The notes under the pieces: generated by a model
The model's input: the letters and a program-made list of their open reading frames with translations, nothing else
Databases searched by the model: none
Told to the model about the DNA's origin: nothing
Translations under genes and position numbers: made by a program
In this document: positions 32,613-43,078 of the stretch, one piece after another
Position numbering within the stretch: the stretch's first letter is position 1
Layout: each line of letters opens with the position of its first letter
Origin: Turbatrix aceti
Lineage: Eukaryota > Nematoda > Chromadorea > Rhabditida > Panagrolaimidae
Reading direction: 5' to 3'
NCBI GenBank assembly: GCA_963969345.1
Contig: OZ017767.1
Span: 6,538,739-6,602,738 of the forward strand
Length of the DNA stretch: 64,000 nucleotides

Positions 32613-34304
32613 CTATTGAAATCCATTTAATGGAGGTCTGGAACGATTTGAATTGAGAAACTCGTCTCCAAAGTGATGCTTGCATTTTGCCTCGTCTTCC
32701 CACCAGTGAAGAAACCTGCGTGACACGGGATCGGCCGTGCCAGAGGCATTCCACGCGATCTTGCAGTATTCACACAGTAAGCCATTTTTGTCATCTTCCC
32801 AGGATTCTTTCGGCGAATATTTTTTGGTCCAAGAAAAGTATTCAGCGTAGGCGGTATGGTTGGCCATGAGGTAGCGGAGGTGGGCGGCGAGGGCTTCGAT
32901 GGAGGGGAAATCGCTGACGGCGATGAAGTAGGGGTGGAGCGCGGAGAGCACCGTGCCCTGGAACACGGACCGGTCCAGCACGATCGGCACAATGAGTTTT
33001 TTCAGGCGCCAGAATTTTTCTGTCACGTATTCGTTGCAGACGGAATTCTCGAACGCCAGGTAAAAGTAGTGGGTTTCTGAAAAAAATAGAGAGTAAAAAA
33101 TTTTGCCACACTGTTCGAAAAAAAAACCATAAAAAGAGTGAACTTACTGATCTCTTCCGCCTCGCAGTCTCCAGAACGCGTGCACTCCTGTTGATTGCAT
33201 TTTCCGTATTGCGTGATATTAATGTGCTTGCTAAGAGCGTCCACGACATCTTCTCTGCCAGAGTCGGTTTGGCAATGCGACACGAAGATGAGCGCATCGC
33301 TGGACTTTTGGGCGATGGCTTGTTCCACCTGTTCATCGGTGATTTGGGGGCCATTGCCAGGGACCTCCAACGGAGTGAAGCGGTCGTACGGCATGTAGAG
33401 AGAACTGTCTCTGCGGTACGAGACTGAATAGTCAAAAAAGGCGTCTGGGAAGTTGGTGTAAAATTTTCTGTGGGGCGGTGGTTCCAAATTGAAAAATACC
33501 CGAAGGGCAGTGCTGTTTGCCAGGTCATAAATCACCGATGTGGCATTTAAAAAGCTGCCGACGTGAAAGACGATTACTGCAGCGTCGTTTTTTTGACTAA
33601 AATAAGTTTATCAGGATGATCAGAATTTTTTACGGACAGAATTGGAAATTTTTTGAGTAACCCGACTTGTAAATTTTGGGTTATCTAACTTGAATTTTTT
33701 ATTTGTTTGGAATTTTTTCGTACGTTAGAATAATTTAATTATACCTAAATTTATGCACTTTGGATACAAATATTAAAAATATTGCATTTTCCGAATCCAA
33801 AATTGCCATTTTTAACGTTTTTTTTCGATTTTTTAACATTTGAACTTTTTTAAGGATTCGAAAACTCAAAAAAATCGGAGAATTGGACCCGAATAAAAAA
33901 ATTTCAGTGAAAAAAAATTTTTACTCCGAAAAAAAATTTTTTTGATTTAAAAATTTTTTTGGGTAATTTGGGGTGACTGACCTGCGATCATTTGTGTAAA
34001 TGCATTCAAAAGGGCAAGAATCGGTCAAGCGCTGTTTCTTAAACAGAGGCTTTCCGCTGAACTCGTTCCATCCCAAGATCAGAGGAAGCTTTGATGAAGG
34101 CGGTTCCTGCTCGAGTGAGAATGTAGTCTCAGAAACGATCGAACCTGTTGCCCCCACTTTGTCAGCGTAAATTTCTGATGTTGAGTACAGGTATACGACG
34201 AGCGTGACCACGCCTGCGAGACAGCAAACTAAAAACAACGAGTTCGTTCAATCGGCCGCCCAAGACATTTTGCACTCACCTCTCAGGACGACGCTTGCAG
34301 GCAT
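32613..34304 (-). CDS. Alpha-1,3-fucosyltransferase 2 (GT10)
   Basis: Four exons (34280..34304, 33982..34228, 33148..33596, 32613..33076, minus strand) give 394 residues. The start MPASVVLRVCCLAGVV leads straight into the signal anchor. Exon structure matches the gene at 30474, with a longer intron between exons 2 and 3. The catalytic region contains FYLAFENSVCNEYVTEKF and PIVLDRSVF. The luminal stem and the last 60 residues have diverged strongly from the neighbour, whereas the central 3' tract is almost identical (see findings). The C-terminus is cysteine-bearing (CEYCKIAW). It is a tandem duplicate acting in Golgi glycan fucosylation. The 31818-32612 intergenic stretch is AT-rich with no gene seen. 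Confidence 0.85.
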
Positions 34305-34527
34305 CTCGAGATGCCGCAGCAGGCGATCACAGTCCAAAAACCAACAACTTTGCAATGCTTTTCAAAGTTTGTTAAATTGAAAATAAAAAAAGCAGGTGGC
34401 AAAAAAATTGATCGAAAATGCAACAATTGCAGCCACCGCACGCGTTTCTTTACAACCGCCGTTTTTATTCGGATGGCGAAGAGAGGATCGATCGGGTAAC
34501 CGTGTGAATGCGAGGTCAAGTAAGCAG

Positions 34528-35715
34528 CGGGGCCGGCTGTTTGCGCGGAGTATTTTTCAGCGGAACGAAAAACTCAGCGTAGTGCAAAACTCAGCGAAGA
34601 AAAACACAGCGAAGGAAAATTCAGCGGAGCAACTCTCAGCGGGCCCAAACTAAGCGCAACTGTACTTTTCAGCGGAGTGATAATTCAGCGGAGTTAGCAA
34701 TTCAGCGGACTAGTGATCATCAGGAAGGGCGCGCGTGCGCACTGAGCGGCCTCAAAGCGATAATTTTGGTATTTTTGATTTTTGATAATAATTTTCGTCG
34801 CGGGAACACCAAAAATTTGTTTTTTTGACTTTTTAGGCTGTTTGCATCCCTTTTTGGTCGTGTTTTCTCGTTTTTCGATCTTTTTTACCGTTTTTTTCGC
34901 TTTTTGTTGCTTTCTTCGGTGTTTAGTGATTAATAGGAAGGTTCAAACAATGAACTGCACCTGCTTTGTGCTTTTTGGACATTGTACACGTATATCGAAT
35001 CAACTAAAAACACAATAAAATCCTGACTTGGTTTAAACTGGATGCATCCTTTATCCCAAAATTCCAAAATGCTTGTTTCCGAAGTTTATCTTCAAAACTC
35101 GATGGAAAGCACGGATATAGATTTTATCCAATCCGTGGTCACAGATTTATATTTTTTTTATCCGGTTTACAGCAAGTGTTAAGCTTTTATTTAGTTTTTG
35201 GCAGATTCAGTACCCGTGTATGACATTTCAAAAGTACAAAGCAGGTACCTTCTCGTGTCTTCACCTTCCTATTGATCACGAAACACCGAAAAAAAAGCAA
35301 CAAAAAGCGAAAAAAACGATTAAAAAAAATAAAAAACCAGAAAACACGATCGAACGGTGCAAAAAGTCAAAAATTCAAATTCTGATGCTCCTACAACGAA
35401 ACTTATAATCTAAAATGAAAAATAAAAATAAAAATGCGCACGCGGTACTCTTGCATCGAAAATCTGAGATTTCGCTTCGAGACCACTCAGCCCCCCCCCT
35501 AATTGTGTTCTCAAAATTAGCGCTGAAAAAAACACCCGCTCAATTATTATCCGCTCAGTTATCAATGACGCTCACTTTTCTTACGCTGAAATAATCTACG
35601 CTGAATTCGTCTTCCGCTTATTTTTACTCCGCTGAAATGTCTGTTGCGCTGTATTTTGCTCCGCTGAAAAGTACACTGTGCTGAAAAATGCATTACGCTG
35701 AATCGACCTAGAGCC
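34528..35715. mobile_element. Foldback element with subterminal TCAGCG repeats
   Basis: The left arm (about 34528..35010) and right arm (about 35205..35715) are inverted copies around a centre of about 200 bp. Each arm starts with a run of about ten TCAGCG-type words (TTTTCAGCGGAG on the left, CTCCGCTGAAAAG on the right). It continues into a shared block with CGCTTTTTGTTGCTTTCTTCGG-like and AATAGGAAGGT sequence. A direct repeat GTAAGCAG at 34520..34527 and 35716..35723 is a candidate 8-bp target duplication. There is no coding capacity. The two arms are not identical, so the element is not very recent. Confidence 0.7.
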
Positions 35716-36424
35716 GTAAGCAGACAACAATGTTATGTCTGGGTGGCAGCAGCTAGCACAATTCATGACATTGCAACGCGTTTGAGTGAATCAGGGATTG
35801 CTGCAATGCATCGCGAATCGCAATGCGAAGGATTGGGGAGGAGGGGAGTGCCTGGAAAAACAGGAAAGCAAGAAACCAGAAATGGCAAGGTAGTTTTTTT
35901 GCAAGTTTTGTTCGTTTGAAACGTATCTTTTTTTCCATCTTCTTCCTCCTCCGTTTTCCGAAGAATAGACAGATGGATGCTTTTGTTTTTGGTACTAAAA
36001 CTTTGTTTTGACAAACTTGGAAACAGGGAAGTGAAACAAACTTATTTTGATTCGTCGAATAATAAATATTTGTGTTATGGTGTTCGTTGGGGTGCAAAAG
36101 TTGCTAAAACCGGTTTTTTCGACCTTCCGGGTTATTAAAATTATTGGCATCCGATTTCGAGTTTTTGAGGTTGCATTTGCTTATTTTGGCATTCAATGAC
36201 AGCGATCGTCCAACAAATCCAACGTTTTAGCACTGCTATATACTTTTTTTTCTAATCCGATAATTGTGCTTTGCTTCTTTCGTACTTTTTGCACGGAACT
36301 TGCGGACACAATATTTCAGACTCCGTCTACACATGCACGGCTCGGCCGTCATTACCTGCTCTCGATCACAATCAATTGTTTTTGTTTTTTCCGAACGCTG
36401 ACAGGTGCAGCTCGGGACGAGTAG

Positions 36425-36430
36425 TATAAA
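36425..36430 (+). promoter_or_regulatory. TATA box of Kunitz gene 1
   Basis: TATAAA 45 bp before the ATG. Equivalent boxes lie at 37615..37620 and 39096..39101, 39-45 bp before the ATGs of genes 2 and 3. Confidence 0.65.
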
Positions 36431-36474
36431 TTGGCCTTTTCGGTGCGATCGTTTGAGTCATCTTTTTTGTTCCA

Positions 36475-37204
36475 ATGCATTCGCCGCTGCTTATTACGTT
36501 TCTTATTGTCTGTCTCGGGGCGATCCCGAGCCTAAGTGCCCCCCAAAAGCCGCCTCAAATCTCCAAATCCATCGACCCGCCAGCGCAATCCGTCAACTCG
36601 GACAAGGTGGACATCAGCTATGCCATGGGCAAATGTCAGCTACCGGTGCATCTCGGCACAACCTGTGCCACTGCTAAACCGGCTGTAAAGTGGTTCTACG
36701 AGCCTCATTTTGGCGTCTGTCTGGCGTTCAAGTACAACGGATGCGGCGGCAATGAAAATCGCTTCGACGACGAAGGCGAGTGCATGCAATGTCGCCCGAT
36801 GGACATGGCCGGATGCGCGGGTCTCGGCGGCCCCGTCAAGGATGCCAAGGGCGAAGGCATTTACTGCAACCAGCCGCAGTTCATGATGCCCGGACAGGAT
36901 GCGAAGCCGAAGGAAGAGTGTCCGAAAGGATCTCAGTGCATGAATATGGGCATGCTCAGTCTCTGCTGCGATACCGCGAAGCAAGGTAAATTCTTTTGAG
37001 GCAGGGAACCATCTGAACAAATGGGTTTTAGAGAAATTCAACGCCAACTACTCTCCCAAGTGCGCGGGCGGCAAAAAACCGGCGTCGTACAAATCTGGTG
37101 GCTTTGAATCGAGTCTTCTGGGTCAGTCATGCAAGCACGACTTCTGTCCTAACGGTTTCGTATGCAAACAACTCGAACTTTTCGCTCACTGTTGCCCCAA
37201 GTAA
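36475..37204 (+). CDS. Secreted Kunitz-domain cysteine-rich protein 1
   Basis: Exons 36475..36985 and 37032..37204 (46-bp intron, phase 1) give 227 residues. A signal peptide (LLITFLIVCLGAIPSLSA) precedes a Kunitz-like domain at about residues 54-104: CQLPVHLGTTC, WFYEPHFGVCLAFKYNGCGG, then ECMQC. The spacing differs slightly from classical Kunitz domains (17 residues between cysteines 2 and 3, two between 5 and 6), so inhibitory activity is uncertain. Two further cysteine modules follow, ending CCDTAKQ and FAHCCPK, like the cysteine-rich repeats found beside Kunitz domains in nematode secreted proteins. AATAAA is at 37281. It is the first of three tandem copies. Confidence 0.82.
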
Positions 37205-37658
37205 CACTGCCATGTCGAATGTATTATAACTATCACTGTAGCCTACAATACTATTATGTCCGGCGTTCGGATTATATTATAATAAATATGGCATTTGAAA
37301 AGGCGTGTTCAATGATGAAAGGGCAACGAAAGTTTATCCGTAAACAAGGAATTAGATAAATCAGTTTCAAGGCCAACCAATAAACAACGCACATCTTAAG
37401 AGACGTAAAAATGATTTGTATCGTAGGGTATGTCCAGACGAAAATCTATGAATGTAGTCACGAAATTTCAACTTACATATGTATGTTCGTCGAGTTCAAG
37501 AAGTTGCCAAAACCTGTATTTTTTAACTTCCGTGTCAACCGATTTTACCTGCTCTCGATCACAATCATTTGTTTATTTTTTTCCGAACGGTGACAGGTAC
37601 AACGCACCGAGCAGTATAAATATGCGATTTTTGATTCCATATTTCGTCTTCTGTTTCA

Positions 37659-38343
37659 ATGCATTCGCCACTGCTCACCCCGTTTCTTGTTGTCTGTCTC
37701 GGAGCAGTCCTTGGCCTCTGTGCCCCCCAAAAATCTCCATCTTTCGGTGATGTGGATATCAACTATGCCGCAGCCAATTGTCGGCTACCGGTAAATCTCG
37801 GCACAAAGTGCCCCTGCTGGTAAACCGGCTGTGAAATGGTTCTTTGAGCCCCGCTTTGGACTCTGTCTGGCCTTCAAGTACAACGGCTGTGGCGGCAATG
37901 CGAACCGTTTCAACGACGAAGGAGAGTGCATGCGATGCCGCCCTAAGGACATGAACGGGTGCGCTGGTATCGGCGGAGCCGTCAAAGATGGCAAGGGCGA
38001 ACAAGTTTACTGCAACCAACCGCAATTCTTTGCACCCGGCAGCAAGCCGAAGGAAGAGTGCCCCAAAGGATCGCAGTGCCAGAACTTTGGTATGATCAGC
38101 CTCTGCTGTGATTCTGCGAAGCAAAGTAAGTTTTTCCGATGCGGTTATCATCTGATTTTATGGATTTCAGAGAAATACAACGAGGCCCTCTCCCCCAAGT
38201 GCCCCGGCGGTAAAAAACCGGCATCGTTTAAATCCGGTGGCTTTGATAACAATTTCCTGGGTCAATCATGCATGCACGACTTCTGCCCTAACGGCTACGT
38301 CTGCAAGCAGCTCGAGCCTTTCGCTCACTGTTGTCCTAAATAA
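37659..38343 (+). pseudogene. Kunitz-domain gene 2, frameshifted
   Basis: Exons 37659..38125 and 38171..38343. The gene begins with an intact signal peptide and TATA box, but the frame is lost inside the Kunitz domain. Between the second cysteine and the conserved lysine-proline it has 10 bases where gene 1 has 9. The likely site is the C4 run 37811..37814, and a stop follows at once. Downstream everything is open (WFFEPRFGLCLAFKYNGCGG through HCCPK). The 45-bp intron is a multiple of three and can be misread as coding. With only one lesion it may be a very young pseudogene or a base-call error. Confidence 0.75.
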
Positions 38344-38593
38344 AATTGTTATATGTATCACATGTAGTATTCTATCAGTTATGGTAGCTTCAAATAAACG
38401 TTTCAAGGAGAGATAGTTTAATGATGAAAGGGTTAAGACAATTCGTCCGTAAAATCAGATTCGAGGCCATTTTTAAACGTAAAAGATGTAAAAGAGATGC
38501 TTGGATCGGAATGGCTAGATTTTTCTGAGACAGTAATCAAATCACAAAACTTTTGCTGATGACTCGATTGTTAACGGCGCCTTCAAGTGTTCG

Positions 38594-38700
38594 GGGGGTT
38601 GCAGAAGTTGCTAAAACCTGTATTTTTTCAACTTCGTGTCAACCATTTTTAAATACCTGATCTCGATTACAATCATTTGTTTATTTTTTCTGATACAGTA
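38594..38700 (+). promoter_or_regulatory. Orphan promoter copy of the Kunitz cluster
   Basis: This stretch repeats the upstream region of Kunitz gene 2 (37495..37600): AGTTGCTAAAACCTGTATTTTT, then CGTGTCAACC, then TCTCGATTACAATCATTTGT. No coding exon follows; the next ATG is gene 3, 440 bp away, with different sequence in between. It is probably what remains of a deleted fourth gene. Confidence 0.55.
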
Positions 38701-39138
38701 TACATACTACTTGGGACGTTCGTAAACGCGGAAACAGTGCACTCGACACCGGCGAATGCGTCCAATTGAAAACTAAATTTTCTCCCAATGAAAGCAGTTT
38801 TGGCCTTTTTTGGGGGTGAAACAAAATCGATCGAATTCCATCAAAAATGCAATGATCAGGTGCAATGAGTGAATCACGGCTTGTTGCAAAAGACAGGACT
38901 TGCTTCATCATCGTCTAGAGAAGGCAAAAAATGATGCATTGGTTTTTGATACCAGAAAATTGTTTTCACAGTTCTTATAAAAACCGGAAGAAAAACCTTG
39001 ACCTTTAGAAAAATATTCATTTTTATTATGCCTTGTTTTCGTTCGTCGAAAAGAATGATAGGTGTGGCCTAACATAAGACGTGACTGAAATACAATATAA
39101 ATTGCTCTGCACAAAACAGTCTTGAGTCATCTGTTTCG

Positions 39139-39834
39139 ATGAATTCGCCACTGTTTGCTCCGTTCTTCATTGTTTGTCTTGGAGCTGTTCTGGGCCTCAG
39201 TGTCCTTCATGCTGCCGCACAGCGGAATGGCGGTTTCGGTCACATCACAAGGTGTCAGATGCCAGTGAATCTCGGCACGACCTGCGCGACGGGGAAACCC
39301 GGAATAAAGTGGTACTACCAGCCAAAGTACGGCATCTGTCTGGCATTTAAGTACAACGGCTGCGGTTGGGGCAACAATGTGAATCAATTCGACACGGAAC
39401 TCGAATGCCTAAACTGCCGACCGAGGGGTGCCGCCGGGTGCGCGGGCCTCAGCGGCCCCGTCAAGGATTCCAATGGCAAAGATGCTTATTGCATACCGGT
39501 ACATCATCACGCGCCGGGCCAAGCTGCCCAGCAGCCTCAGTGTCCCCGGGGCTCGCGCTGCCTTAACCTAGGCCATATCGGTCTTTGCTGTGATATCGCG
39601 AAGCAAGGCATGTTATCCTGGAGCAATTATTGACCTAAACCCATGTATGTAAACATTTCAGACATATTCGACGCGAACGTCAACCCCAAGTGCCCAAACG
39701 GCAATAAGCCAGCGCAGTTCACTTCCGGCGGATTGAATTTGACCCTCCTGGGCCGGGTTTGTTCTCACGATTTTTGTCCCGACGGTTACGGTTGTACGCA
39801 ACTACAGTTCTTTGCTCACTGTTGCCCCCTCTAA
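39139..39834 (+). CDS. Secreted Kunitz-domain cysteine-rich protein 3
   Basis: Exons 39139..39607 and 39662..39834 give 213 residues. The donor is GC (CAAG then GCATGT), placed exactly where gene 1 has GTAAAT; no GT donor keeps the frame, so this is a GC-AG intron. Signal peptide (FAPFFIVCLGAVLGLSV), Kunitz-like domain (CQMPVNLGTTC, WYYQPKYGICLAFKYNGCGW) and C-terminal cysteine modules ending FFAHCCPL. The linker between signal and Kunitz domain is shorter than in gene 1, and one glycine of the GCGGN motif is replaced (GCGWGNN). It is the most diverged copy. AATAAA is at 39954..39959. Confidence 0.82.
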
Positions 39835-40087
39835 CATTTTTTTTGCCCAGAGTGGTGAAATTTCACTGAAAGTGAACAAAATTAACAAAATATCCTGTAA
39901 ACATTCGTCTGCTTAAAATTTATGAAGTGCAATATTAAACGCTTTTTATCGACAATAAACGATCTGAAACAAACATAACTGAATTTTGTAAATTGATTTT
40001 GAGTTATTTTCTCGGATGTATGAAACCCAGTAATAATAACACGCATTTATTGTAGCCTCAAAGAAACATGTCATGCAAAATAGGGCT

Positions 40088-40130
40088 TGTTCAATGATGA
40101 AAGGGCGAAAAAAAAAGCTTGTCCGTAAAC
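40088..40130 (+). promoter_or_regulatory. Conserved 3'-flank element of the Kunitz genes
   Basis: GTTCAATGATGAAAGGG followed by GTCCGTAAA. The same pair occurs downstream of gene 1 (37307..37346) and gene 2 (38416..38453). It lies beyond the AATAAA in all three cases, so it could be a downstream termination or enhancer element, or just flanking sequence copied with the gene. Confidence 0.45.
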
Positions 40131-40255
40131 AAACGCGGGGGATCAGAATAAAAAGCAGGCTCAAAGCCGGTCAATAGACCACGCACAGCCCGGGGGGAAA
40201 GAAAGTAAGAAAATCAGGGTGGCTATGTACAGGCGGTGGTCTAATCACGGAACGC

Positions 40256-42376
40256 CTACTGCTGATGGCTTTCGGGGTAATCGCAGACTTCCCAGTCATC
40301 CGGAGCAACTTGAACGACGTCAAGTTCGGGAGATTCGTCGTGGGACCGGTAGCGTCGGGTCAACTCGCGGTTCTTGTGCCGAAGACGGGAGTTGGCAACT
40401 TTGAGAGCCTCGTTTTCGGCAGCCTGTTTCTTGGAAACGGCCTGCATGTTGTCGAGCTGGGCTGCGAGCAGTTCTTTCTCCTCTGCGAGGTTCAAAACCT
40501 TTCGTTGGAGATCAGAAACCGTAGAATTGAGCTCGACGGAGGTCGTCTGGGCGTGCGTGAGCTCATCTTGCAGATTCTGCACCACTTTCTTGTAGTTTTT
40601 AACGTCAAGAAAAACGTTATTCAGAGGAATCACTGAAAATTGTTTGTTTACAATTTTAGAAAAAAAAATGTTACGGTATTTTTTTGGATTGTTTCTCCCT
40701 GGCAGCCATCAAGACTGCCAGGGAAACGGTGTTTGTGGCTGGCCTATGATTACAATGCGTCCAAAAAAGCTTACGCGGCACTTGATTGCAGGCTTGAAAC
40801 ATGACGTGACGTCAAAAATCGTTTTGTTTCAGCTGACAACAACACCCAACAATTGACTGACTGGCTATGCAATCAGTCATGTGCTTTGCATTCATCTATC
40901 CGCCGACATTTATTTAGAGCAAGCACGCAGGCGAAATTCAGAGTCATGCAGGTTTCATATCTAACCCAGAACCCCGAGCGGCGCTAATTTCATTGAAAAG
41001 CAAGCGCCCGGAGAAAACGAAACCAAAGCGCAGTTAAATACATATTTAGTAGTTGCCGGGGTTGCCGCGAGCAACGTGAATTTATTTAGTATTTATGTAC
41101 ACGTGCTGCGTGCGCATCTTGTTAGTTAGTGGAGTCGTTATTTATGTATGTATAACTTCCTCCGCCCGATGTTTTTAAAAGTAGCAGATGAGGAAGCCAC
41201 GCACGCACGTGCCAGCTATTATAGTTGGTTAGATTTGCAGAAAAAAATCTAACGAACAAGAAAAAACTCACCATCCTTGTTTGCCCGTTCGCTGGCTTCA
41301 ATCTGGGAGACGTGCATGTCGACGAGTTCGCCGACAAGCTGTTGCTTCTGGGATTCGAGCAACTCGTTACGCCGGTGCAGCTGGAGTACCTCGTTGCGCA
41401 GAACTTCCTTCTGCGAGATCAGATCGGCGACGCTGTCTACGTGCATCCCGGTTGGCTTGCCGGTGCCAGTGACGGCGGCCAGCTTATCGCACTTGAAAGG
41501 CAGGAAGGTCGATGGACGGAAGAGCAGCGACGACGGCTGGAAAGACGAAGGCGGCGAGTCTGACATTGGCTAAAAAAAGAAAAAAACAGTGGAATAGCTA
41601 AAAAGTGAAGACTCCGGGGAGGGGGAGAAAAAAAGCTGGCCAAGGTACCCATTACAGTGAGCGTTACCATGCGCTATGACTATGTTCCATAACTATATAT
41701 CTTGAAAAAAAAAATCATTTTGTTGCCAGGGGGGGAAATCATAAAATGGGGTCTGGTGCATACATATTTAATTTTTGATGCATGCGAGTCTGCATAGCTG
41801 AATTAAATCAGCGTACGTCTAGAAAGAGCAAGATCGGTGTCCTCGACAGGGTCTGAGGAAACAGACTCGCCCAAGAACACGAATACGAATACAAATACGA
41901 ATACGAGTATCGCATTGAAATGTTCTCACGCGAAATGGACCCTCTCTACCGCCCTATCCGAAATATTTACGCCACGTCATGCTATATACATAGGCATGTC
42001 GAGCTTTTTCTTTTCCCGTATTCATCACCGACCCCACCAGTAGATATGTATTTTATATTTAGCACCGGTCCTGGACGCTAAAACTAGGCAACGAGAATAA
42101 ACATAAAAATAATTCCAGCACTGTTTCTATTGTTTCTAAACAGTGCGTTTTTTGTATGAAAGATACAAAAAAAAGACAGGCCAGTCAAACTTTGAGCCAC
42201 TCTTTTTTGCGGTGACTCACTCACTCCCGATGATTGATTTGCGTCTCTCCTAGCCAGTCTAGCTCCAGATGCAATGTTATGGGTGGGTGGGCCAAAGGTC
42301 AAGAAAATTATTTATGTATTTAGATACGTACCTCGAAGGAAAGGTATCCCATGTTCATGGTGTAGCTCATGGCCAT
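40256..42376 (-). CDS. Coiled-coil protein, unknown
   Basis: Three exons (42332..42376, 41272..41569, 40256..40632, minus strand) give 239 residues; total length and phases agree. The start exon is short (MAMSYTMNMGYLSFE). Residues about 60-200 form heptad-rich coiled coil (EVLRNEVLQLHRRNELLESQ, LNLAEEKELLAAQLDNMQ), and the C-terminus ends DDWEVCDYPESHQQ. Such proteins usually dimerise as scaffolds or adaptors, but no family is recognised. A possible upstream coding exon ending DYIVEE near 42749 has a matching donor and phase, so the N-terminus may be incomplete. Introns are long (639 and 762 bp). From 42377 to 43078 I see no other gene. Confidence 0.65.
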
Positions 42377-43078
42377 TGTCGGCTGAAAATTATAACAAAT
42401 GTATAATTATGTAATGACGCAATCAATCTGGATGGACTACAAATCGTCCGAGAAGAGATGCAACGGAACGGGAGAAACCGACGCGTTGCTTCCAACTCAG
42501 CGTGATGGCGTGGTGGGGGTGCTGCAAAGAGGGGGAAGGCAGCAGCAGCAGCAGAGGCGGTGGCGTGCTGCAGCGGAGGCTGTGGCTAGTCTCCCTGCCC
42601 TCAGGCTTGATGCGCGCGCGCGCGGACGCGGACCTACCGCCAGACGTGGCAGGGCGAGAGAGAAAGAGAGATAAGCGCGTTCCGAAACAACGATGCAATC
42701 CCAGTGTCCGTGACACTGACTCGTGAACGAGCGAGCGAACGAAACGAACCTCTTCCACGATGTAGTCCTGGTTGCATGCATGTAACCAACCAACGGACCA
42801 GCTGACTTTCTTTCAGTCAGTATTTTTTTCATTTTTTTTTCAGGCAGGCTCTCCGGTGAAATCAGAACGAACCACCTTTTCCTTCCCGATATCACCCCAT
42901 GTGACGAAGCCAGGCGCAACGACAAGAAAAAAAATAAAAACGAAAACTTTATTGCGTTTTATTTATAAATTCCCTGAAAGACTGAGATCGATTGTCGATT
43001 GCAAACAAACAAAAAAAATAACGACAAGGCAGAAAAAAATTTAAAAAAAAGACAAGTCCGTATTACATATACCAAAAA

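Noticed and set aside
42749..42840. Possible upstream exon of the coiled-coil gene resembling part of a SKICH domain (DYIVEE)
   Set aside because: The phase fits and the resemblance to a VGW...DY pattern is tempting, but the match is too short to claim a TAX1BP1/CALCOCO relationship.
42402..42925. Frames on both strands in the glutamine/leucine repeat region before the coiled-coil gene
   Set aside because: They result from simple (AGC)n and (CG)n-like repeats; no conserved motif was seen.
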